Source: an uncultured Clostridia bacterium (GTDB lineage: Bacteria > Bacillota > Clostridia > Christensenellales > CAG-314). From it: a stretch of DNA of 45,536 nt. The DNA lies in NCBI GenBank assembly GCA_947630455.1, contig CANRHP010000009.1, positions 1 through 45,536 on the forward strand, written 5' to 3'. The notes under the pieces are model-generated. The model ran no database searches and was not told the origin of the DNA. It saw only the letters and a program-made list of their open reading frames with translations. Each line of letters opens with the position of its first letter. Position 1 is the stretch's first letter. This document shows, one piece after another, positions 1-8,162 of the stretch. Both the position numbers and the translations under genes were made by a program.

Positions 1-39
1 TGATTGTATCGCAAATATACGATTTTGTCAAACAAAAGC

Positions 40-1425
40 TCAGCTTTGCGACTTTAACGGTTTTTCACGCTTGGCAAAACATATCGTCGCACACGCGATA
101 ACGGAAGCCGTCAATATTGCCGCTCCCACCAAAAAAACGGGGGCGGAACAATAATACCCTACCACGCAACAAACTACGCCAACGCCGAGAGGGATCAGTC
201 CCCACAGCCAGATCTTTCGATAAAGTCGGGCATTGCGCTTCATTGTGCTTTTCAACGAGTCGGAGGCGTGCCGTATCAGATCGACATGAGGCAGTACGCA
301 CCCCAAAACAAGCGTTATCAACGATGACAGAACAACGGTGATTATCACTGCGGTAAAGGGCGTATCGTTGCTGAAATAATCTAACCGATCGGATGGCGTA
401 CTCACAGATACGGCAAAAAAACCAAGGGACACGGCAATAAAAATCAACGATGTCAACAAGATAACTATTGTACAAAGCGTGCCGTAAAACAATTGACCGT
501 CCGTTTCGCTGTATTTGTAAATATATATGCGCTCGAACAGCATGACAAACAATATCAAAACAAAGGTCAATGCGTAAACAACGGCAGCATAGATAAGCAG
601 CTTGGACCAAACTTGATCGGCGGCAAAAAGCAGTACGGAAAATATCGCAACGCAAAGAACGGTTATCGCTATTACCGCTATCCACAGCTTGGAAATTGTA
701 CTCCTGTCCAGCTTGTTCCATTTCGCAGCAGCATACGTATGCAGTATCAATCCGCACGCCCCAACAAAAATGCCGAATACAACGTAAGCGGTTATTCCTA
801 CCGTTGCAAATATAAGGTTGTAGACCAACAGCGACAACGTCAAAGAACAAAGCAGCGAGCTGAAGGACCAAATATACAAATAAACAAACACGGGAGTATA
901 AAGCTTGTAAAACAATTCATCATTGCCTTCAATTGGCGTCAAGGCGCTTTCGGTGCTTTTCCAAAGCGCAAGCAATACCGCAGTGCAGACGACCGTCAAA
1001 GCAAGACCCAAAAATTCAAACACCGTCCAAGTAATGTATATGCTGTCATCGGTGTTTATCCTACTGTTCAGATAGCCCATACAAAGCAGTATTTGTCCTA
1101 AGATAGATACTCCCAACAAAATGTAAGCCTGCAAAATATACTTTGAGACTTTTTTGCGATGCATTGACAACTCCGTTTGTTTGGAAAATATCGGCATATC
1201 GGATAAATTGCGTTCTATGCGGCTTCCGCGCAGCAATTCGTCCACCGTTACGCCGTACAGTTCGGCAATTGCAGGCAGCAGCAAAACGTCCGGTACAGCA
1301 TTGTCCCTTTCCCATGCGGAAACGGTTCGATTGGAAACGTTTAGCTTGTCGGCAACCTCCTGCTGAGTATAACCATGCGCATGTCTCAGAGACGAAAGAA
1401 ATTCACCCATAGTTTGTTTGGTCAT
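40..1425 (-). CDS. XRE-family helix-turn-helix regulator with multiple C-terminal transmembrane segments
   Basis: N-terminal HTH (LRHAHGYTQQEVADKLNVSNRTVSAWERDNAVPDVLLLPAIAELYGVTVDELL) followed by many hydrophobic segments; SD-like AGGAGG upstream. Confidence 0.9.
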   Translation of the reverse strand: MTKQTMGEFLSSLRHAHGYTQQEVADKLNVSNRTVSAWERDNAVPDVLLLPAIAELYGVTVDELLRGSRIERNLSDMPIFSKQTELSMHRKKVSKYILQAYILLGVSILGQILLCMGYLNSRINTDDSIYITWTVFEFLGLALTVVCTAVLLALWKSTESALTPIEGNDELFYKLYTPVFVYLYIWSFSSLLCSLTLSLLVYNLIFATVGITAYVVFGIFVGACGLILHTYAAAKWNKLDRSTISKLWIAVIAITVLCVAIFSVLLFAADQVWSKLLIYAAVVYALTFVLILFVMLFERIYIYKYSETDGQLFYGTLCTIVILLTSLIFIAVSLGFFAVSVSTPSDRLDYFSNDTPFTAVIITVVLSSLITLVLGCVLPHVDLIRHASDSLKSTMKRNARLYRKIWLWGLIPLGVGVVCCVVGYYCSAPVFLVGAAILTASVIACATICFAKREKPLKSQS

Positions 1426-1643
1426 AAAAGTGCCCTCCTTATTTTCTCATTCTACTCTCTACCGAATTATTTTGCAATGCAAGCGTATTGGAAATTCTCC
1501 AACAGCGGTAGAATAGGGCGTTCTCCGACCTCGATCGAACAAATCGTCAATACATACATTTAACACAAAAGCGAAAATTTAAAACAGCGGCATCCGATTT
1601 TCCAAGAAAACTGAGGCAATCACTCAATTTTGATTTTACACAG

Positions 1644-2279
1644 CTACACCGATTTATCGACGTTAGTTTCCTCAACATACCGGTAAAATGTTTGTTTGGG
1701 TCCCGTATCCCGCATGAGCGTTGCGGGATCGCGAAGCTTGAACAAATACAGACAAGCATCGTACAGATCGCCCACACACCCTCCGACGTGCATTCCCAAC
1801 AAAAAGGAGAAAATAAGTTTGTCCGCATAATATGGCAGGAAAAATATCGGAATCAAAAATACGGGCAGAAAAACGCAGAATGGCGCAAGCAATGAAAGCA
1901 GGGCGACAGTACGGTAAATATATATGTCGGGTACGCCGCAATATGCCGCGGTAAGAGTCAATCCGAATGACAGCTTTTGTTTGGTGAACAGCTTGTAAAC
2001 CAAACCATGCGTCAGCTCGTGCAAAACGATATAAATCACACTGACAACAGCAAAAAAGATAAGCCGCAACATATCGTGCCACAAATTGTCGGATCTAAGC
2101 TTGTCTATGCACATAGCAAACGGCTGCGTTCCGAACATTGAAAACCAAGCTGTTACTATCGTTATAATAATTGTCGAAGCGGCAATCAGATTGAACGCGA
2201 TCGCAATTTTTTTGTTTTTGACGTCTACCGTCTTTACTTCTACATAGCCATCCGGCAGCTTTGTTTCAAATGCTTTCAT
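1644..2279 (-). CDS. DUF3267-type putative zinc metallopeptidase, integral membrane
   Basis: HExxH-like motif in VIYIVLHELTHGLVYKLF with flanking TM segments. Confidence 0.8.
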   Translation of the reverse strand: MKAFETKLPDGYVEVKTVDVKNKKIAIAFNLIAASTIIITIVTAWFSMFGTQPFAMCIDKLRSDNLWHDMLRLIFFAVVSVIYIVLHELTHGLVYKLFTKQKLSFGLTLTAAYCGVPDIYIYRTVALLSLLAPFCVFLPVFLIPIFFLPYYADKLIFSFLLGMHVGGCVGDLYDACLYLFKLRDPATLMRDTGPKQTFYRYVEETNVDKSV

Positions 2280-2370
2280 CTGTTTTTAGTCACTCTCCAA
2301 AATCATATTGTACTACTTGGATTTCGCCAAGCCGTCATATCGCAAACCGTCACATAGTTGTTCCGTTTGA

Positions 2371-3006
2371 TCAGTGCAAAACGCAGTGTGCGGCAATAAA
2401 TTCGTCGGCGGGAACGTCGTCCACAAAGGCGGCAAGCTTGATAATTCGGTAGTCGCCGACAAGACCGTATTTTTTCATCAGATATAACAACAGACGGTCG
2501 GGACGCAGATTGTCGTTGCCGATTGCAAGCGTAACCTGGGCAGCGTCGTCATCGACGCGGTTAGCGGCGAAAATCCGTGACGAAACATCCTTTGTGACCT
2601 CTTTGCCGCGTTCTTCGTAGGTAATGGAATAACCCGGGGATGTAATTTCCTCGATAACGCTGCCGATACCTGTTGCCGAAAGCTTATACTGCGCACGATT
2701 GATCGTGGCGGCAAGATTGATATTTGCATTCCACTGTGCAACAAAAGAGACGCCTGCGGGACTGACGGCGTTGAGTCGTTCAGTCAGCTCGGAAGTTTCG
2801 GAGGTCTTGACGGAAACATACTCCGCAAGAGATTCCACACCCAAAGCAATGGGCGCGGAAAATCCCAACTCCATGTGAGGGTTGAAGCCTTGAGAGTAAT
2901 CTACTTCCACACCCGCTCGACGCAGAATATATGTGACAGCACGCAAATTGTCCACGTGAGATACAAGCGCCGCCGATTGAGTTTTGGTAAATTTAAATAT
3001 AAGCAT
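2371..3006 (-). CDS. TIGR03936 / DUF2344 radical SAM-associated protein
   Basis: MLIFKFTKTQSAALVSHVDNLRAVTYILRRAGVEVDYSQGFNPHMELGFSAPIALGVES is family-typical; start taken at the internal Met (3006), not at 3225. Confidence 0.85.
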   Translation of the reverse strand: MLIFKFTKTQSAALVSHVDNLRAVTYILRRAGVEVDYSQGFNPHMELGFSAPIALGVESLAEYVSVKTSETSELTERLNAVSPAGVSFVAQWNANINLAATINRAQYKLSATGIGSVIEEITSPGYSITYEERGKEVTKDVSSRIFAANRVDDDAAQVTLAIGNDNLRPDRLLLYLMKKYGLVGDYRIIKLAAFVDDVPADEFIAAHCVLH

Positions 3007-3122
3007 AGTATTGAAAATTTTATGATATTTATTGACAGAAAGGCATTGTCCTCGGCAAATCGAAGTGTAAACGGTGCGCAACAATATCACTATGTGCGTT
3101 GCGATACTCTTGCCGTATAATA

Positions 3123-4931
3123 TCAATTGATTTTTGTGTTGCCGTGAGAATCCTTGCAGTAGCCGTATTTGGCAAGTCCGCAGCCGTTGCACCGCTTGTT
3201 GCAAGAGGGGGTCGTTGTGCCGCACATCGCTTTATTGTATTCGTTTTCGAGATATGTTTTGCTGACGCCGATATCGACAAAATCCCAAGGCAAAACCTCG
3301 CGCAGATCTTTTGCGCCCACTATTTGCCCGATATCGGTGCCGCAAGCCTCAAAAGCTTTGCGATAGTGTTCAAAGTCAAAATGTTCACCCCAGGCGTCAA
3401 ATCGGGCGCCATCCTTGTAGGCAAGATAGAGCGCGTCCGCAACGCTTCGTCCGCCGCGCGCCAGCACCGCCTCCATCAGACTGCTGTCGTAATCGTTGTA
3501 GCTGAACTCTATACCGCTCTTTTTACAGGAGTCCATCAAGTATTTTTGCTTTGCCGTCACATCATCGCGATCAACAAAAGCACACCACTGAAACGGAGTA
3601 AAAGGTTTGGGAATAAAGGTGGAAGTGCTTACATACAATCGTAAAGGCTTTGCGGATGTACGCGTTTTTTTGTATAGTGCCTTTACGCGGCATGCGAGAG
3701 AATAAATTCCCTCAACATCCTCCATCGTTTCCGTGGGAAGTCCCAGCATAAAGTAGAGCTTGACGGAGGAGTATCCCTGTTGAAAAGCTTCCGCAAGCGT
3801 GTCGAAAATATTTTCCTCGGTGATATTTTTGTTGATGACGTCCCTGAGACGCTGCGTGCCTGCCTCCGGAGCAAAGGTAAGGGAACTTTTGCGATTGCCC
3901 TTTGCCATTTGTCCCTTGAAGCTGTCTAAGCGCAGGCTGGGCAGATTGAGCTGCACATGGTGCGCCTCCGCATAGGGGTACAGCTTGTCCAAAAGCGCTT
4001 GCAGACCGCTGTAATCGCTTGTGGAAAGACTGTTCAGCGACAACTCGTCGTAGCCCGTGCTCTCCAACAGATTTTTGCACAACTCGAATGCGTTGTCCGG
4101 TGAGCGCTCTCTCACGGGACGATAGATAAAGCCCGCCTGACAGAAACGACAGCCATTGGCACAACCGCGAAATAACTCGGCGACCGCACGGTCATGCACT
4201 ATTTCCATTGAAGGTACCAATTGCGTTTGCGGAGTGAATACCGTGTTCATATCCGGTTCGATATTGCGCCATGCACGCGTTTCGGGGATTTTTACAACTC
4301 TGTCGCCGTCATATACTGCCGGGTGCAGACCGGGCACATAGATACAGTCGTAATGCTTGTCCACATAGCGCAAAAAATCATTCTTTTTGACATTGCACTG
4401 CGTTTTTTGCAGCTTGTAATCCTCGATTATCTGTTTCCACGGAGTTTCTCCCTCGCCTATGAAAAAGAAATCAAAATACTTGTACATAGGTTCGGGATTG
4501 ACCGTACACGGACCTCCGCCGACGATGAATGGATAGCTATCGTCGCGATCCTCAGCGCATACCGGTATTCCTGCAAGCTCCAGCATGTAAAACACATTGC
4601 TGTAACACATTTCATAGCCCATGGAAAAGCCTACGAAATCGAATTCGGACAACGGCGTTTGCGTCTCGAGACTGCACAGAGGCAAACAATGTTCTTTTAG
4701 ATATTGTTCATAATCGGCAAATGGGGCATAGCAGCGCTCGCATATCACCTTGTCGATGGAATTGAAAAGATAATATAAAATGCGAACGCCCAAATTGGAC
4801 ATTCCCACTTCGTAGCTGTCCGCGACGCACATACAAAAGCGCACGTCTGCGGGCTTTGTCATATCCGGAGTGTTGTATTCCCCGCCGAAGTAACGGTAGG
4901 GCTTTGCTACACTGTCTGTCAGTTTTGTCAC
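3123..4931 (-). CDS. TIGR03960-type B12-binding-like radical SAM protein
   Basis: ELFRGCANGCRFCQAGFIYRPVRERSP (CxxxCxxC radical SAM motif); N-terminal KPYRYFGGEYN; adjacent to its usual DUF2344 partner. Confidence 0.9.
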   Translation of the reverse strand: MTKLTDSVAKPYRYFGGEYNTPDMTKPADVRFCMCVADSYEVGMSNLGVRILYYLFNSIDKVICERCYAPFADYEQYLKEHCLPLCSLETQTPLSEFDFVGFSMGYEMCYSNVFYMLELAGIPVCAEDRDDSYPFIVGGGPCTVNPEPMYKYFDFFFIGEGETPWKQIIEDYKLQKTQCNVKKNDFLRYVDKHYDCIYVPGLHPAVYDGDRVVKIPETRAWRNIEPDMNTVFTPQTQLVPSMEIVHDRAVAELFRGCANGCRFCQAGFIYRPVRERSPDNAFELCKNLLESTGYDELSLNSLSTSDYSGLQALLDKLYPYAEAHHVQLNLPSLRLDSFKGQMAKGNRKSSLTFAPEAGTQRLRDVINKNITEENIFDTLAEAFQQGYSSVKLYFMLGLPTETMEDVEGIYSLACRVKALYKKTRTSAKPLRLYVSTSTFIPKPFTPFQWCAFVDRDDVTAKQKYLMDSCKKSGIEFSYNDYDSSLMEAVLARGGRSVADALYLAYKDGARFDAWGEHFDFEHYRKAFEACGTDIGQIVGAKDLREVLPWDFVDIGVSKTYLENEYNKAMCGTTTPSCNKRCNGCGLAKYGYCKDSHGNTKIN

Positions 4932-4939
4932 GTCAACTC

Positions 4940-6190
4940 CTAATCCAACACCATTGTCGCCATCAACGTACCGACAAGGTTTAGTTCTTCTCCCTGCAAC
5001 AGTTTGTATTCAATGCCAAAGCTGCTCAAAATTTGCGTAAGATAGCTTTCAAAATAACTGCGGTAGTTGGGCAGCTTGTTGAAGGTCGTACCCTCCGCCA
5101 CTATTGCCACGGGCAGGCGTTTGTCTGTGCAGGAGGCAACGGCAAGCGCTCCGTTGACGATTGCGCCAAGCTTTGCCGCACGACGCACAAGACCGTCGCA
5201 AATCTCTGACGCAAACTCAATATCCCGACTGTCCTCAAACATTCCGGGCAGTCCGTTGCCGGACAAAAATGCGCTCACGTCCCTGAGATTAAAAGAGTGA
5301 ATATGCGTTTCTCCCACAAAATGCCCTTCTTGCCGTGCGACGCAAAATGCCTCGTGAACAATATCCGCCAAATACTTGCCGCTGGTCATCTTTTCAAAAA
5401 GCTGACGATTGGGATTGTCGGTACGCTCGCTTGTCGCCCGATCGAAGTCGCCTCGCGGGAAACCGTCGAAGGTGCCGCACTCTGTATTGATGAGCATCCT
5501 GCCTTGAGGCAATCCTTCGACCTTGGTGATATTGGCGGTATCCTCTATGTAACAAACATTTGTACCTGTGCCGTATATATATCCCAGATAGGCGGAAAAA
5601 TGCTCTTGCGTGCTCGCCATGCCGCCCAAAAGCGTTGCAACAGTGTCGTTGAGTATCACAATACTGCGCGATTTGCCGTCCAAAGCCTTACATGCGGCAA
5701 CGGTTTCCTTGCCAACCATAGTGCCCACTACCTCCGGTGCCTTGACCTCTTTGGTAAAGGGCTGCACTATACCGTCCACATCCTTGCTCATATCGACCGG
5801 ATAGGAAAAACAAAATCCAATCTGCTGCGATTGCGGCAGCAAGCGGGAAATATCGGCGGCGATCTGTGCGTAAAATTGCTCTTTAGACAAATATTTGTCC
5901 GACGCAGGCATTTGTGTCTTGGCAAGCTGTTCGATAACGGCGCTTCCGTTGTCGTCAAAGTAGCCCAACGCACTGCGAAAATTTGTGCCGCCTGCGTCAA
6001 TCAATATACGCTTAGCCCCTTTTTTGATGCGGCTGCGATCCACGTCCATCAAATATGTGGGTATCATAGGCATACCGCCCTCACCTGCAAGTCCCTGTTT
6101 CATCTCAAGCCAAAATCCGCTGAGAGAATCGGCTACGTTTACATTGTCGGCGCTTTGTCCGTGCCTGTACAAAAACTCCTCTGCACTCAT
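4940..6190 (-). CDS. Hexokinase (eukaryotic-type hexokinase fold)
   Basis: ILIDAGGTNFRSALG, GFCFSYP, ILNDTVATLLGG, IYGTGTNVCYIE, INTECGTFDGFPRGDFDR, LFEKMTSGKYLADIV. Confidence 0.85.
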   Translation of the reverse strand: MSAEEFLYRHGQSADNVNVADSLSGFWLEMKQGLAGEGGMPMIPTYLMDVDRSRIKKGAKRILIDAGGTNFRSALGYFDDNGSAVIEQLAKTQMPASDKYLSKEQFYAQIAADISRLLPQSQQIGFCFSYPVDMSKDVDGIVQPFTKEVKAPEVVGTMVGKETVAACKALDGKSRSIVILNDTVATLLGGMASTQEHFSAYLGYIYGTGTNVCYIEDTANITKVEGLPQGRMLINTECGTFDGFPRGDFDRATSERTDNPNRQLFEKMTSGKYLADIVHEAFCVARQEGHFVGETHIHSFNLRDVSAFLSGNGLPGMFEDSRDIEFASEICDGLVRRAAKLGAIVNGALAVASCTDKRLPVAIVAEGTTFNKLPNYRSYFESYLTQILSSFGIEYKLLQGEELNLVGTLMATMVLD

Positions 6191-7131
6191 AAATTTTCCT
6201 CCAAAACCTCCTCAACGGTTACGATCTCGATTAGTCCATGCGCCTTCAGCTCCGCGACGCGTTTTTCACGCATTACGTCCGCCTGCGTAGGCTCACCGCC
6301 TGCCACATAATAGTTGCCCTTGAATAATTTGGGCGTGTATCTGCCGCCTTGCTCGGCTATCTTGGTTAGCAGCGCACGCAGCTCATCTCCGTCGCTCAGC
6401 TCCAACGCTCGGGACAGACAAAAGGTCTTATTTTTATACCGACTGCCCCGTCCGGGAACGTCGGCGACAAATTCTTTGATATGCTGTATCGCAAGCTGCG
6501 TTACATTCCTTTTAGATACCTGTCCAATGAGAGAAACAGGACGCGTAAGTTCGAATTCATAATTGGAGCCGCGACGTATGCGGTACTTTTCAATAAGCTC
6601 GTTTACGCCGAAGCCGCTTTGCTCCACCAACCATTTCAGCGTCATCATCGAAGCGTAAGCATCCTCCTCGGAATTGTGTTGTGTGAAGGTGAGTCCTATT
6701 TCGTCGGCAATTTTGCCCAGTCCCTTGACCTCTTTTTCTCCCATATACAGCCGATACAACAGCTGCGAACAAATAAATTCGAAATTGATGGACGGCAAAC
6801 GGTAGCGTTCGCATGCTTTGTTGAGCATACGGACGTCGCTGTCCACAGCATGTCCCAATACAAGATACTGCGGATCGGTGAGCAAAGCCTTGAGACGAGG
6901 ATATACTTGTCGGAAATCCGGAGAAGCTGCAAGCAATTTCTTGTCCAAATGCAGATCTATTCCGACATTTGCACGCGTGCCGTTTAGATTGTACTTGGTG
7001 CGAGGGTTTATCCATATATTTTCGCGGCTCAAAACATTGAAATGTTCGTCGGCGATCACTACCCCCACGCTGCACACGCTGGATAGCATATAGCCGTTTG
7101 CCGCTTCTAAATCGAAAGCCAAATATTTCAT
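6187..7131 (-). CDS. 3'-5' exonuclease (DNA pol III epsilon-like, DnaQ fold)
   Basis: YLAFDLEAANGYMLSSVCSVGVVI (ExoI DxE), LGHAVDSDVRMLNKA (ExoII), TQHNSEEDAYASMMTLKWL (ExoIII); overlaps the downstream hexokinase start. Confidence 0.8.
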   Translation of the reverse strand: MKYLAFDLEAANGYMLSSVCSVGVVIADEHFNVLSRENIWINPRTKYNLNGTRANVGIDLHLDKKLLAASPDFRQVYPRLKALLTDPQYLVLGHAVDSDVRMLNKACERYRLPSINFEFICSQLLYRLYMGEKEVKGLGKIADEIGLTFTQHNSEEDAYASMMTLKWLVEQSGFGVNELIEKYRIRRGSNYEFELTRPVSLIGQVSKRNVTQLAIQHIKEFVADVPGRGSRYKNKTFCLSRALELSDGDELRALLTKIAEQGGRYTPKLFKGNYYVAGGEPTQADVMREKRVAELKAHGLIEIVTVEEVLEENL

Positions 7132-7209
7132 CAAAAAAATCCCTGCCAATATGTTAACATATTTGCACGGGTTTTTGCAAGAAAAAAAACAAAATTACAC
7201 GGAAGCTCT

Positions 7210-7653
7210 CTACTGCAATTGATTTTTTGTTTTGTTCGTCTGCGCCGACGTTGAATTTTGTTTGGAAGCGTTTTTCTGGATTTTCTGCGTTATTGCAAAT
7301 TTGACTGCGACCACAAGCTGCCATGCGCCTACCGCGCACAAAAACGCCGCAAAACAATAGCGAAGCACATCGTTGCTCGCCTTGTCCGCCACCAACGCGC
7401 CCACTACCGCGAGCGCAAGCGCGGGTAATACCAGCCATAAAATATTTTGCTTTACCAACAATTTGTTTTTAGCATGAAAAATCAGTGCCACACAGCACAT
7501 CGGCAAAAAACTTACAAGATTGATTGCCTGAATTGTTTTCTGCGGAATATCCAAAAACGACAACAAAGGTACAAGCACGGTGCCGCCGCCCATACCCATG
7601 CCGCCTACTATCCCTGCGAGAAATCCGAACAATATAAGCAGAAAAATTTGCAT
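7210..7653 (-). CDS. TauE/SafE family half-size membrane transporter
   Basis: GFLAGIVGGMGMGGGTVLVPLLSFLDIPQKTIQAINLVSFLPMC, TauE/DUF81 motif. Confidence 0.85.
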   Translation of the reverse strand: MQIFLLILFGFLAGIVGGMGMGGGTVLVPLLSFLDIPQKTIQAINLVSFLPMCCVALIFHAKNKLLVKQNILWLVLPALALAVVGALVADKASNDVLRYCFAAFLCAVGAWQLVVAVKFAITQKIQKNASKQNSTSAQTNKTKNQLQ

Positions 7654-7661
7654 TGCAACTC

Positions 7662-8027
7662 CTAAAAAAACATTTTTATGCCGCCGGCAATCAATACCAG
7701 AGCAAAGATTATTTTGGCGACATTGCCTTTAAGCTTGTTGAGCAGCAATGCGCCCGCCGCGCCTCCGGCTATGACTCCCAAGGTAGCCCAAAGAGTAGGC
7801 ATCCAATCAACGTTTCCTTTGAAGATATATACGGCAGCACTGACTGCCGTAAGAGGCAAGATCACAAGCAATGCCGTTGCCTGAGCATATTTTTGATGCA
7901 GCTTGACCACCGCAAGCAACAAAGCGACAACGATCACTCCGCCCCCGCCGCCTAAAAATCCGTTGACAAAGCCCGCCACGGCAGATAAAGCCACCAATAA
8001 CCATTTGTTTTTTGCCGATAGATTCAT
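7662..8027 (-). CDS. TauE/SafE family half-size membrane transporter
   Basis: AGFVNGFLGGGGGVIVVALLLAVVKLHQKYAQATALLVILPLTAVSA; adjacent to the second half with an 8-bp gap. Confidence 0.85.
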   Translation of the reverse strand: MNLSAKNKWLLVALSAVAGFVNGFLGGGGGVIVVALLLAVVKLHQKYAQATALLVILPLTAVSAAVYIFKGNVDWMPTLWATLGVIAGGAAGALLLNKLKGNVAKIIFALVLIAGGIKMFF

Positions 8028-8162
8028 TTTTTTTCGTCCTAATTTATTTTGGTTGCTGTTTTTGATTGATTTTTATTTTAGTTTGTATTAAAATAGAAAT
8101 ACGTATGTATTGATACATACCGAAATTGGTAAAAACATTTTGAAAAAGGTATTGAAACTACT

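Noticed and set aside
2371-3225. N-terminal extension of the DUF2344 ORF (3007-3225)
   Set aside because: The family-typical sequence begins at MLIFKFTKTQ (3006); the upstream 73 codons look like read-through of the intergenic region and the 3' end of the radical SAM gene.
5297-6310. 337-aa plus-strand ORF
   Set aside because: Antisense to the hexokinase gene; Cys/His-rich low-complexity composition typical of shadow ORFs.
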